DNA of 64,000 bases from positions 6,444,938 to 6,508,937 of the forward strand of contig BCKC01000001.1 of the NCBI GenBank assembly GCA_001600455.1. The letters are read 5' to 3'. Shown in pieces: positions 1 through 12,940 of this stretch. Both the position numbers and the translations under genes were made by a program. The notes under the pieces are model-generated. The model was not told the DNA's origin, did no database searches, and saw only the letters and a program-made list of their open reading frames with translations. Position 1 is the stretch's first letter. Every line of letters begins with the position of its first letter. Source of the stretch: Endocalyx cinctus. Its lineage: Eukaryota > Ascomycota > Sordariomycetes > Amphisphaeriales > Apiosporaceae.

Positions 1-1514
1 TCATAGAACCACCTAGAGCTCGGAGAGGCGGTAGTTCAGGTCGTCTACCGTAAGGGTCTTGGGCATATGGGTCGGCTGAACCTTGCGACGCAGCCCCCGC
101 CTGCGCCGATCCGCCGTGAGGCCCCGGGCCATTTCGCAATTGCGCGTTCTCCATACGCAACCTCTCCATCTCGCGACGCAATAAGTCCGACTCTTGGACG
201 GCGTTCTGACAGTGTCCCGACAACTGCTTGATAGCATCCTGTTGTCGCTGATGCTCTGCAATGGCTGTAGAAGATATGAGTACGAATCCTTAAAACTGAC
301 GGTCTAATATCAACATTACGTATATAGAGAGGGGGACGTACCTTTAGTTAGAATTTCGTATTTTGAGGCTTTCGATCCGCGTTCCTGGGGCATCAAGTCG
401 CGTAGTTGCTCGAATAGTTCTTTCATCTCCGTCCGCCTCTTTCTTTCGGCAAGTTTATGACTGACGCGAAGCTCGGGCGTCCTGCTGTAAGGTTGAGCGC
501 CGCTGTGCGGGCTAGATTCTTCGCTGTGGAGATCGGAGAGCTGTTTATGCTGTAGGCTGTGATGGTGCACCGTCTGGAAATCGGCCGAGGCCGTGGATAA
601 CCGCTGGTAGTCGGGTGCCAGGCCATCGTCGAGTCGTCGCTGTCCGGGCGGTAGTCTAGATTCGGTCGTGAATTGGCTGCTGGCGATCGACTCGGTGATG
701 CTGCTTCGTCGGGAATCCAGGAAGGTGCCGCTTCCGGGGCCGGTTGACGGTAATCTATGAATCTCCTCTTCCGGGAAAGCCCAAGCTTGACCTTTGGTAG
801 GTTCGGCGGCTCTTGCGATAGTGCTAGCCGAAGGTCCAGTAATGGCTGGGGCCGTTCTAACCGTCTTGACGTGGCTTTCGGGAGTTCGCTCTACGCTAGG
901 TTGATACCCGTTTGAAATTCGATGAACGGCTAAGTGCTCCAATCCGACACGAGGATTTCGCTGCTGCGCCAAGCTTCCTTGGATCGATGTAGTTGATTGG
1001 TTTTGGCTGGCGTAAGGTGAACCACTTAACCTTAAATCCCCAAAGTTCTGATTGATCCTGCTATCAACGCTTTCTCGTCGCGAATCCGGTCCAATACTCG
1101 CGGATCCTAAACCCAAACCTCCAACAGAATCCAGCGATTGAGGTCGGTCGAGACGTCCACTTCCGGGAGTGGTCGGAGATACCATCGAGGCTACACTCAT
1201 ATTGCTCGACGGAGAGATCAAAGGGTGCGGTATCAAGGTTGTGGTCGTAGGCGATGGAGTTTTATCTTGGGCGGAATAATACACACTAATACCGATACCT
1301 GAAGATGCAGAATTGTCTATTAAAGATTAAAAGTAATACGAATTAGCGTGCGCACAGCACGAAGGCTACGTTATAATAAGGAGGATAGCGTACGTTTACT
1401 AGAAGCATCGGTACTCGAATAGTAAGCAGAATCACGGTTGTCCTCTGGAGCGTTTAGAACGGTTGCCAGTCCGGCTGGAAGCTTCTGGGACGAAGGTCGC
1501 TGTTCGGACGCCAT
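1..1514 (-). CDS. bHLH transcription factor, 3' end beyond the window
   Basis: Predicted nuclear DNA-binding regulator. Exons read as 1514-1400, 1316-342 and 264-1; the frame is still open at base 1, so the C-terminus is missing. The start ATG at 1514 begins MASEQRPSSQ and joins in frame across a GTAAAC...ATAG intron. Residues 1-320 are Ser/Pro/Gln-rich and look disordered. The bHLH begins near residue 324 (SHKLAERKRR) and carries the H325-E329-R333 trio typical of class B E-box (CACGTG) binders. Helix 2 crosses the second intron (donor GTACGT) and continues into a Leu/Met heptad region (REMERLRMENAQLR) that could extend dimerisation. It resembles fungal bHLH regulators of the Esc1/Hpa3 type, but I cannot assign an ortholog. 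The family call is secure; target genes are unknown. Confidence 0.85.
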
Positions 1515-4500
1515 CTTTACTTGGTTGTTCTGGACAAACCCAAAATTCCAATCGATTCAACGTTATAATAGGCTAAAATAAATCGGCGAACGGTGCGGTC
1601 GATGATCGTTGGATTGAAGTATCAATATTGCTAATACCGAGACGAGAACACATATATCGTAATAAGAGGGGGGCTCGGAGTGATTTTTATTTTTATTTTC
1701 GGACGTTAGGTTGAAACGAGAAGTGAGGAGCGAAACACGAAACCTTTCAATGATCACGAAATACTGTGGCCATCAATCCGAACAAGCAGCATTGGCGCCA
1801 AATGGCCAATTGCAGAGAGGCGCAACTGGACGAAAGCCGTGAATATTTGACGAAAGAAAGAAGAAAAAGTATAAAATAAAAAGAGAATCGAATAAAAAGG
1901 GGGGGATAATGAACTTATCCAAAGCGCGAGTTGAAAGCTTTGATGGAGTTGAAAGACGAGAGAAAAACGAGGATTGGTCGTCAACACCTATAAGTCAAGG
2001 GAAATATAGATGAAGGAACCGGAGGGAGAAGAGGATATATCAGCCTCTTTTACTATTCGTGGGAAAGAGTTTGGTTTCCAGGATACACAAGCAGATTTTG
2101 GCTGGTATGAACTAGGAGGGTTATAGGAATAAATCGAGGTAGAACCAGCCCTGAATGGAGAAGTGTTAAAGTAAGTATTACATACAAAAAATCATGAGGG
2201 CTGGGTAATATGTAATGTAATGTAATGTATGTAGCTGAGCTAGGGTGGGAGAGGAAGAAAAAAAAAAGATTTTTCAAAGAAACGATAATGATAATAGGAG
2301 GGGAGTGAAAGAAGGGGGGAAAAGGAACTTGAGTTGCATATGCTATATGAACACACTCTTTTTTTTTTAATCCTCAGGTTATTATTATTTGTTTTATCTT
2401 ATTTCTTTTTAAGTTTTTTAGACTTTTGGGCAAAGGGATTCTGGATGGGTTTAAAAATGGTCTGGGAGGGTCTGAGGGGGGGAAGAGAAAACGGGAGAGT
2501 TAGATAGTATACATTAGCAGGGTTTCTACTGATAATCCTTCACTATTATTACACCGTAGTCAGGTTATAGGTATCAATGGGCAAAGACTGACTGGCTTTA
2601 ATGGTTTAGGTTAACAATAAATAAATAAAAGAGTGGCCACTCAGTTACTAAATTACACCTTACACACCTAAAAGAACATGTACACAAGACGCAAACTCGT
2701 GCAGAAGGGCAGGTGAAAGGGGGTTAATTCAGACAAGGGCTTTATTCTATTCGAGTTTTTTTAGTGATTGAAGGATTAAAAATGATAAAAAAAAAAGGAC
2801 ATTCAAAGTACAGAAACCTTCTTAGAAGCAGATGAACAATGCATTAGGCGTGTGGTAGCGGAGCTTCACATGGCCATGTCAAGGAGTAGGGATCAGCAGA
2901 TGACTTAGAAAACAAGTTTTCAGTACTTATGATTACATTAGATCTCTCCCCTATTTTATACTGAAGATGCCCGAGTTCTAGGGGTAATGACAACTTTACG
3001 AGAAGGTTACTTCAGGGATACTTCCGCGCCCATGTGTAGGGATGTGGAGTTCGGGGCCAAGCTATTAGTGGCATGTGGCTAAGTATCTATACTTATCTGC
3101 GTGTCAGTTAAGAACATTGACTGCTTGGCTACATCTGAGGTCAAATACTGCCCCCACCAGAATCCCCATCGTAACCAAACAATCAGACAGCCAGATCAGG
3201 AACACACTCCTATGTAGCATCCCACGGTACCAGCATACTGCAGCACTTATTCCCGATTCCCCAGTACAGTCAAGGCCCCCTAAAGAACTACTAAATACCA
3301 TGTACTACTATATACTACCTAGGTAGTTAGTATATACTACTCCGTACTTACTTACATGTAGTCCCCTCAAGCCATGTGCTTACTTGTTCATACTGTATAA
3401 AATATTGAGACTTAGGATACCACTATATGCAGCACGTAGTATTTGTATAGGACTCTAGGACAACTACGTACATAGTACGGAGTATAGTAGCTGCAGTATA
3501 CCTACTAAAGTGTTTTTTTTTCTCAGCTCAAGACGGGTTGTTATCAGAATTCCATTCCTTTGGAATTCTAGTCAGCGATAAATCCAACGAGAGAAAAAGC
3601 ATAAAAAATGGTAAAATAAAATGTAATATAATAAAATTCGGAAGGGCCGATTTATTGGAATAAGAAAGGATATATGGACGTAGGTAGGATAGATGATTAC
3701 ATTTACGAAGAAAGGAAAAAGATGTGTGCTATTTGAATATACGTATCCAGATATGTTAACGAAACATTGAAGGATTCTCTTTACGATACTTGTGTGCTAG
3801 ATCTTTTGACCGACGCCTCGGAAAAGCCATTTAAGTCAAATTTTGGGTGGGTAATACTCATGTCACATCGGGGGGCCACAAAAAAGAATCTTTTCGCGAC
3901 GGACTCGTAGGCAAGGGCTCGGAGGACTCACGGGCTTGGGTCTGCACTATTGAAGGGAACATGTCAGCAAGAACAAATTAAGTCGGTATACACATATAAC
4001 CCACCTAACTGTAAAAGCTACGTATAAAAGCAGATACAGTCATCCGCTGGCGTAATATCTCACTGCATATTGTACAGAGATGGACGTAAGTACTTTTTTT
4101 TTTCTTTCTCTCTCTCTTTCTTAGCTCGTTAAGGGAAATAGATACTATGTACGTAGAAATAGGGGCGGCAGCGGACAGGTGGGCGGATGAACAAATGGAC
4201 AGACAGTTATTAACGGCGTACTGGCTGAAGCCACGAGAGATACTTATTTAGTAGTATTATACTAGGTTACGTGTTTTACACTACATACATTCGTTCATCT
4301 TAACCAGAGCTATCCAAGTACTTAAGTAGTTAGTACATACGTTACATCTTCTATCGCTGCCTCCCATCTTGAGTAAAAAGATCGGGTGAACATGTTACTT
4401 CTCCGCAACTATCTCTTTTTGTTTTATTTCGAATGGGAAACGATACAAACACTACGTATTCTTTAAGCTTACGGGGGAAAAGGGATAGGTTGCAGCTTTC

Positions 4501-5619
4501 AAGTCGGCGATACAACCAGAAGATAACATCTATCAAAGTAACCATGTGGCGCTGCATCCCTCCCTCACACGTAGTATAAAATTGAAAAGAAAAAAAAAAA
4601 AAAAGGTTCGAACCAGAGAGGAGGAGTGGATATCACAAAAGAATCTCATCACGGAGAACCAAAGGTATGATCCCTGGAACTTGTGGGTACGGTCTTAGGT
4701 AGTATTGATGTGAGTTTACTACATATACCTAGGTTAAGTATGTATCCGTATACTTACTTAAAGATTAAGTACAGCATTTTAGCACAATCCGTATGTATAT
4801 CAAATGTTGGGTTATTTTATAAAATACGCTAATAGGGTATATGCTCTATTACTCTATTACTCCGTACTGCGTACTGCGTAAAGAGTTTACCAAGAGATGA
4901 TAAGATCCGGAGATGTTATGTACGGGATAACGTGTACTGTGCGTGATGCGAGTAGGTAGTAAGTTTTTTTTCCCTTCCGCCACGTGAGTATCCCCCTCCG
5001 ACTTTGCCAGCTTCGCCACGGGCCAACTGGGTACGGTACCTACCCTACCCTACCCGTACATTAGTTTTGATTTCTCAACTAGTCAGCGAATGTGGACGGG
5101 TATAGTGATTGGATAAAGGTAGGGCACCTTGTATGGATAGACTTTCCGGAGACCAACACGCTACATACATCCATAGCCCACTAATCATTAGCGTCTCTAG
5201 GCCTACACGTGTATCTATCGATCTAGCTTAAACCATGATACTTACTTATAGTAGGTTAACTGAGTATAAGTACCAAGTATACCTACTGGGTACTATCCAT
5301 TATTATAGGTACGCTAAAGTAGATTTACGGGGGTGCATGGAAGATATCCCGAGATGAATATTGCACACGTGTATGCGTACGATCCATTATATATACTATG
5401 TAGTATAGGTATATAAATTATAAATTATAAAGTACTTCTATTATCATGACAAAGTTTGTCTTGATTTTTGATATACTAAACTATACTATTATACTGTACT
5501 ACGAGATAGATAGACGAGTCTTAACAGAAAAAAGAAAAGTCCCAGTTTATAATTCTAGTATATACCTACCTAACTACAGCTAGATATGTAGGTACTACCT
5601 AGGTACATTACAGTACGCT

Positions 5620-5659
5620 ATATACCTACCTACCTACCTAGGTAGGTAGGTAGGTATAT
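5620..5659. repeat. 40-bp perfect palindrome of CCTA/TAGG units
   Basis: The left half is built of repeated TACC units and the right half of GGTA units, meeting at CCTAGG. Each half is 20 bases with no loop, so it could form a cruciform. Related shorter palindromes lie nearby at 3315-3326 and 5596-5605. Confidence 0.85.
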
Positions 5660-8600
5660 CAGGTACTCTCTACGTACCTAGATTCACTAAATGTACCGTA
5701 ATAAAAACACACGGACACCTACATAAGCCCCTGAATATATGTAACTGACTTTTCTTCCACCTTGTATGTCAATCTCTTGTCGATCGATTTTTGTTTTATC
5801 AGACTACACTATTATGGATAGCCACCCCTATACAGGTAAGACCGGCCATGTTGTACCCGCGAAAGAATTCCTAATGAAGAATTCTCTGCGAAATGATTTC
5901 CAACGTGATAGGTCTTCTGTCGTGTGTGCTCGTGAGACACCGTCACCTGTTTCACGGACGGGTAAAAACAGTACGATACAGCATATTCCCAGAGCCCATT
6001 CTTTGTCTCTTTTTATTCAACTTTCGAGGCCTTGTGCCCGTAACTTATATAGGTCGGTATATATGTAGTATAATTATACAGTCTAACATTCGCTACAATC
6101 GTACTTATACTTTACTGCGTATAACACACCAACTGCTGGGTCAGGCTGGTCAGGTTAGGTAGCATTTCTTCTTGATGGCGGGTATATACTACCTAGGAAG
6201 GTCAAGAGATTAGCGCCGAGTCGATCCTATTCTGCGCGTCAAAGAAAAAGAGATACCATTCCATAATTCTCGTTGGCGCATTCTTATGGGCAGCGTAAAC
6301 GCTTAGAATAACCTGACATGGTGGGGTGCATTTTGTGGGTTATTCCCTTTCCCGACAGGCGGTGGCGCACTTCCCGTCCAGCGAAGACAAGGTACAGACC
6401 GACGTCGACGTGAGAAGGTAGTTGTACATACGTACGTATATACCTGAGTTATACGTCCCGAGCTTTCAATACGCCTGCAATGTTCATCAAAGCCTTTTTA
6501 GGAAAGTAGAGTGATTATTTTGCGTTGATATCATTCGTCTGGATGACTTTGTACCATGGTCAAGAAAAGACCCTTGGTTTGTAATCTCCAGACAGAAGAG
6601 GGAAAACGCCAGCTAACGCAAGACCGTACATATCGCCAGTATCATCCATCAGGCTCGTCGCCTACTTCTGTGGCGCAGGAGTGAAATGAACAGCCAGAAC
6701 AGCTTGTCGAGACGTCATCATCTACAGAATAACCATCCAATAATATCACATTTCTACCATATAAAGCATATTTCCAACCTTATCTCCTGATGTACCTCGC
6801 TCACGCGCGCACACGCACACACACATATACACATACATAATATTATAAGATTTCGGTATTCAAAATTGATAGATTGATAGGTCACATAATTACTCTCGAC
6901 ACCCCAATCATATCCACCGGCCAGGTAGACTAAGACATTGCCCTACCATAGCATGTAAGATTTCTTGCTGATGGACACGGCAAGATTACATGATATCACA
7001 CGTGGTGTGCCGCGCGCCAGCCCTCGCTATTTGCCAGGATCGTAATGTACGTCCTTCACCCCATCCCTCTTGATGCGGCCGCCTTGCGTTGTTTTAATTC
7101 ACAAGCAGGCGGACAAGCAGGCAGCAGATAGGATAGGGCTGCAGGTTTTTCCGCTTCCCTCTTCCTCTTCTTTTAATTTCCCTTGGATGATATAAGAGAA
7201 GGGGGAAAAAAGAAAGTGACGTACGCGCGCATCGTAATAGGATATTAGCCTAGGTAACCTATAAGAGATCACATCCTTCAAAAATAAAGAATACACAGTA
7301 AAAACTCATCAAGGCCCTTGAAAGGACTCTCTGCGAATCGGATCGCCGAGCAATTGAGTTTTAAGCGTGTGCGGCGTTCAACGGCATTGCCACGTTCTTG
7401 GAAGCCACCATCATTAAGGATCCTTACTGCGCACACCATGTATATTATACTGCCATGCCATACAATCGACCAATCCACCACACTAAAAGAAACCCATGCG
7501 ATAATTTCAGCTAATAACTTATCTCAGAGGTAGGCATGCTTACACCATTTAAGCCCCTGTCACGATACGGCCTAGTTCTCGGTGCTTCTCGCTTCTTTTT
7601 AATTTTCTTTCTTTTTTTTTTCCTCAATAACAAAAGGTGTATATATGTACACTACTGTAGCAGGCTAGATATTTCACCCCTCCCCTTTCCCTCTGGTTCA
7701 AGTCCCTGGTCTATACTACCAAACTACCTACCTAGTATTTTTCTCATCTAGCCCCTCCCCTTTATTCCCCATGTTTTTTTTTTTTTTTTCTCTTTCGCGG
7801 TATGGTAAAGAGCAAATCGTCCGATTTCCTCATACAGATCTGAACCAAACCAACCGTACAGTGTATATGAAATCATCTACCGAGACCCGAATGTAGATTA
7901 GCTTGCTCACACGTATTTCTCAATTGAACAATTATTCCGTTCTGATTATTGGACAAGGGGGGGATTTTTGGTTTGCTTCGTAGCGAATGTGTGTTTATCT
8001 ATTGTATCTGTGCTCTGCTCTTCTCCCCCCCTCTCTGCCTCCCTCTTTACGGTACAGTACGGCTTACTATGAGATGTAATCCTTCCTTGACGACACAAAA
8101 GAATCTCGGGTCCAGTCTGTTTTGGGGAAACAATACTTTATGTAATTTATTATTCAACCTACTACCACGGGTAAAGACAAGATTTCTGACATCTGGGGGG
8201 ATACATAAGTTTCTAACCACTACGACGTTAGCTTACCTACGCAGTGTCGAAGACGGCATAATCTACTCTATAATCAGGTATACGATCGTACAGCAAGCTA
8301 ACAATAATTATGTATAGCAGATTCCGTTTTCTTGGGTAAGTTTGAGGCTTACAAAAGGAAAAAAGAAAAAGAAAAAAAAATACAATGACATTTGTCAAAC
8401 CAAGGCGATTCCGAGTACCAAAAAAGAACAATTCCCCACCAAAAGACAGCGGGTGTTTGTCACTGTTTGTCACCAAGAGCCAATATTCAAGGTAGGCAGG
8501 TAAGTTACGGCGTTACCATCCGTTATATTGATTATTTTTTCCCTTCTCAGACGAAAGTGGAGGGTGGGTTGGTTCCTCGCAGGAGACCGACGACATCATT

Positions 8601-9028
8601 TTCAAGTAGGTAGTATAGATATATTTTTACCCGTATATTTTTATATTTTATATATACTATGTATATCTTCAAACCCTCGTACACATGTGGCTCAGACGAA
8701 TATGTAGGCTTCGGCGGCATAAAACGCCACTTTTTTTTTTCTCTCTTGCTGTCGCCATTAAATATAGAGTTCACCTAGCCATTAGCTGACTAGCGTAGGC
8801 CCTCTCGATGTCTGCACCATCCCGCGATGATCCTCGGAACTTTCCATAATAAAGAGGGTATTCAAATTATTGAGTTCAGCCCATTCTCGTCATGTATTAC
8901 TCGCATAATCCGAAATCGTGATCAAGAAAGGGAAGAAATCAGAGATCCATACGTGAATTACATACATACAGTAGAGAGAAGAAGAAGGACGGGAAAGGTA
9001 AAAAAAAAAAAAAAAAAAACGACTTTGA

Positions 9029-9029
9029 N
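9029..9029. other. Ambiguous base (N) beside a poly-A tract
   Basis: A single N follows a homopolymer A run of about 18 bases (9001-9019). This is probably a sequencing or assembly uncertainty; length and frame around it should not be trusted. Confidence 0.95.
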
Positions 9030-10506
9030 GCATGAGAGAAAGTCTAACAATAACTTGCATACCATCCCTGGAAGACAGCGGCTAACATTCCTGCTGCGCA
9101 TGGTTTTTAAACGCCAGAATCCAGTCAAGCTACGTAATGTTTTACATATGGTAACCGAACGTATTGATTGGTGTTTCCTGCCCTTTCCGCCACCCCCAGT
9201 CAATAGTAAGAGACAACGACACAATAACAGGTTTCCCATCTTGTCTAACTTTAAGTTACTCGTCATTCAGCATTCACTCCGGCCTGATAAAAATATATAT
9301 ATACAAGTATATATGAGAGGTTTCAGGTTTCACGGAGCTGGGTGGTTTGATATCGATATCTCCACAAGACGACGAACCTTGACCCGGAAACGAAGGAATG
9401 AAATCAAGGACTTAAAGGTGTATCTAGATGCAACGGGCCGTAAATAGTTCGCATCCTTAGCCAGCCAGCTCGCGCCCCCTCGTTCTTCGGTTCCAGGTTT
9501 AGTGTAGTGTATAATGGCCCGCTTGGAACCCACGTTTTTTTTTATCTCTTCTTTCTTTCTTATTCTTCCTCTTCTCTAGTATGAAATACATGAGAATTCT
9601 CTCGGAAAATGTGTATAGGCCGGAAATTACTATTGTTCTTACTGTGTACGCTAGACACGCGTAGTCTCATTCTATCTCTCTTCTTGCTTCTTGATGTGGG
9701 TGATAGTTCTTGGCGGAAAAGCCACCATTCGCAATCTCAAGTATACTAGGAGTATATAAATGACAGTTTTTTTTTTCTTTCTTCCCAAACACGTGTTGAG
9801 TAATCGAGTAGGGAGGTAGCTCAGCTCGGCGAGAATATCTGAATAAGAAGAAATTCAGGTGAGACAAAGGTGGTTTTATTTTCATGTCGCTTTCCGTGCC
9901 TTTGGGTCATCAATCTTAGTCACATCTTCTCATATCATATGAAGATGAAATACCGTCATTTTTTCCAATGTGGAATTCCAGTAGGTAAAAGATTTAGTAG
10001 CGGGGTAGGTGTATGTACTCTAGTATACATATCATGCTCAAAGTGTTTGGTATGCGGACATCCGAGCTTTAGCTAAATAGAACTGGAATTGTCATACCTT
10101 GGCCCTTTTTTGTTCACCTTCCTCTCTACTCGCTGCTACTCTACGTTGTTCCTCTGGGCCCAATACCGGTGCACGCCCGACCCGCCGGTGACATTTTTTC
10201 CTGCGGGAACCCGAGACTCGTCGCTCACTGGACTCCCTAAGACCCGACTGTCTCGGTCTAGGCTGATTGCACCGTACAGGCGAAAGAGTTTTTTTTTTTC
10301 TCTCTCTCGCTGGGTTCGCCTATTTCACTACATTAGGAAGGACTTCGCGATTTTGATCCTTTACAAAAGTCCCGTTTTATACTGTTGATATAAACTGATT
10401 CTTGAAACAAATATGAGGAGATGATGGCTGAACTTAAAAAAAAGAAGCAATTTCGCCCAGCTGAGAGGAGATGGGGAAATTCAGGTACTGGTACCCGTCT
10501 AGCGTG

Positions 10507-10526
10507 TTAGTCCCTGAAGGGACTAA
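10507..10526. repeat. Inverted repeat with 9-bp arms
   Basis: TTAGTCCCT and AGGGACTAA flank a 2-base spacer, about 620 bp upstream of the Zn2Cys6 gene. It could be a protein-binding dyad or chance. Confidence 0.5.
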
Positions 10527-10917
10527 GAGTACTTCACGGTTATAATGTCATTAGCGCGTATGCCAAGTTGCTGAAGGGAGGATACTCTTTGTGGACTATC
10601 ATATAGTCGTGTTTTATCCTGCTGTGGGGACGATACTGTGTCTTGAAAGGAGAGGTGCCGGATAGTCGGGTAGGAACTTCGAGGCATCATGGCGCAAATC
10701 GACATCGCTATAGGTCAACACCTTCAACGTCACTAGGCAGACGTGATGAATTTCATGGTGGTGATACAGAATATCTAAAATCAGGATATACCAGTTACAA
10801 GTAGGCCAAGTTACGATATGCCGTAGGCAGTAGAGAAACGACACTGGAATAAATTATTATGGCAACACGTGAGTATAGGAATATAGCATAGAAGGATATG
10901 TTAACTTGAAAAGTCTG

Positions 10918-10948
10918 GCGGACTTTGGGCTGCGGAACAGCGGACTTT
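10918..10948. promoter_or_regulatory. Duplicated GCGGACTTT with CGG triplets upstream of the Zn2Cys6 gene
   Basis: GCGGACTTT occurs at 10918-10926 and 10940-10948, with a further CGG between them. Zinc-cluster proteins typically bind paired CGG triplets, so this about 200 bp upstream of 11146 is a plausible self-regulation or upstream-activator site. Inference only. Confidence 0.4.
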
Positions 10949-11145
10949 AAAAACATGCCGAGAGACTCGGATCCCTGGCAGGCAACCGTCGTCGAATATC
11001 CTAACTCCGCTGCTGCCGATGAATTCTACGAGGCGAATCAAAATCCTTCATCGCCATCCATAACGGGATGAAAAAGAAGATTCTGTGCATGTATTGAAGA
11101 AGATCCCGTCCAATAAAGCCAAGGGAAAAAAAAAGGAGGGAAACG

Positions 11146-12940
11146 ATGGAGAAGTCACGCCAGAAGAACTGCAACGCCTGCGTCAGAAGCAAGCGGCGAT
11201 GCGATAAGCGCGTTCCGGTTTGCGGCATGTGCGCCAGGAAACAGTTTTCGTGCGTCTACGGCGGTCGTCAGACGAGAGGGCCACGAACAAATAATACTAA
11301 TAACAATAACGACGATAACAACAACAGCCCTGCAAAAGCAGCAGCAGCTCCTTCTTCTTCCGTAAACCTACCCCTAGACCCTGACCTCGACCTCGACCTC
11401 GACGCTCCATGCGAGTCGGTTTCCCTCTCCTCAGGCGCGCCCGGTGATCTCGTGGCGACGCCTATCGACGCCACGTCGGGCGGGAATGCCGCCTTTTCTC
11501 CGCCCCTCGACTTACAGTTCGACGGCGTCTTCCTCCCGCTGCTAGACCAGACCCAGGGGTACGAGGACCAGTGGGCGTCTGGCTTCGCGACTCAGGCGAG
11601 AGAGGTGGACCCTGCCACGGCCATCGCCGTCCCGCTCGAGAAATCACTTGCGCGTATAAAGTATAAGAAAGTTTTGGAATTATGCGTCAGTAACGATAGT
11701 TTTTATTGTTTTATTTTTAGCTGCCTACGTCTACGGTATCGTTTTATCTTATCTTCTTCCGACGAAGATCTTCCCCTCCCAAAAAAAAAAAACGAGGCAG
11801 TGGCGGAGCACCCGAACAGAAAAGAAAAAAAAAAAGTCGTTAACACCTTTCCTTAGGTAGAATACAAGCCATGGCACCTGACGGACCCATCCAGCATGAC
11901 CTGCTACGCGCTAAACGTGTTCAAGAGCATCCCCGCGCAGGTAAGCGCCCACAGCAGCGCGCCGCACATCCACCGGCAGCTGTACCAGCAGACGATGCCG
12001 CGGGCGATCATGGACGCCTTCACGACGTGCGCGCTGTTCGCGAACCAGACGACCGCGAACAGGGGCCACTTCCTGCGGGTCCTGGACGCCAACGCGAGAA
12101 GCCTCGTGCAAGCGGAGACGACGACGAATCCGACCCCGAGGGAGAAGCTCGCCAGGGTCCACGCCCTCGTCCTCTACCAGATCATCCGCATCTTCGACGG
12201 CGACGTCACGCTCGGGCAGCAGGCCGAAGAGGACATGCCCTTTATGATACAGTGGACGCATGATCTGGTGAGGATCAGGGATGATCTTCAGGCTTACGCG
12301 GAGATGGACGATAATTTGGTAAGGGGTAGACCACCAGAGTCGTGGGAGGTGAGTTACGGATGCTTTCCTATTTACTTCTACGGATAGAGAAAATTTCAAA
12401 AGTCTTACCAAATGGTGATGGTGTGTTTTATCAAAATTTTACAGCGGTGGATCTTCGCCGAAAGTCTCAGGAGAACGGTTATTCTGAGTTTCGCCCTTAG
12501 AGTCTTTTGGAAAATCTTAAAGGGTCATACCCGAATTGGTGAGTTGAACCTATCCATTTGCTCTTCCGCTCACCGTTTTCCCTCGCTTGCCACGAGACGC
12601 CCCCCTTCTCACTACCTCCTCCCTATCGTATGATAAGAACGGGAAGAGAAGTGCTTTGCTTACTTTTTTTTTTTTTTTGTTCTGTTTTCTTCGTACAACA
12701 GACGACGATACCTGGGAAGAGTGGTCGTACGTCCACCGGTGGACACTCTCTCGACACCTCTGGTGCGCCGAGAACAGGCTCGATTTCTACCGGGCCTGGG
12801 CCGGAAAGCCGTTTTGGATCACGTCGGCCATGGAGATCGAGGGATTCACGAGGCAAGCAAGCATTGAAGAAGACTTGGACGACTTCTCCAGACTGTTTAT
12901 CACCCTGGAAGCTAAGAAAAGCAAGATGGTACATATCTGA
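11146..12940 (+). CDS. Zn2Cys6 fungal transcription factor
   Basis: Predicted nuclear regulator of about 442 residues. The zinc cluster is at the very N-terminus: C9, C12, C19, C26, C29, C36 (spacing 2-6-6-2-6), followed by a basic linker, an Asn-rich tract and a repeated Asp-Leu stretch. Exons read as 11146-about 11653, 11861-12348, 12445-12538 and 12702-12940. The last three joins are clean (GTGAGT donors, in-frame TTTACAG and CAACAG acceptors). The first intron is uncertain because several weak donors exist near 11653-11660. The C-terminal part (from WHLTDPSSM) resembles the C-terminal domain of small zinc-cluster regulators. The neighbouring flavocytochrome gene is convergent, and nothing in the sequence says what is regulated. 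Confidence 0.85.

Larger units (their letters stand above)
1515..11145. other. Gene-poor AT-rich intergenic region, 9.6 kb
   Basis: No convincing gene was found on either strand. Short open frames lack coding-like composition, splice partners or recognisable domains. The part next to 1514 is pyrimidine-rich on the minus strand and probably holds the promoter and long 5' UTR of the bHLH gene. The region is rich in short palindromes (TACCTAGGTA, TACTCCGTAC), CA/TA-rich tracts (about 6805-6840) and homopolymer runs. No tRNA, rRNA or transposase signature was seen. Confidence 0.6.

Noticed and set aside
1563..2277. Three successive minus-strand frames upstream of the bHLH gene as uORFs
   Set aside because: At least one (1754-1987) relies on a non-ATG start; the region is pyrimidine-rich leader or promoter sequence without clear uORF evidence.
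4604..4613. GGTTCGAACC resembling a tRNA B-box
   Set aside because: Preceded by poly-A and not part of a cloverleaf.
5766..6162. Overlapping 90-100 codon frames
   Set aside because: No domain, no splice support and ordinary AT-rich composition; treated as chance.
7690..7710. tRNA T-arm-like GGTTCAAGTCC
   Set aside because: The flanking bases do not form the T stem, and no D or anticodon arm is found upstream.
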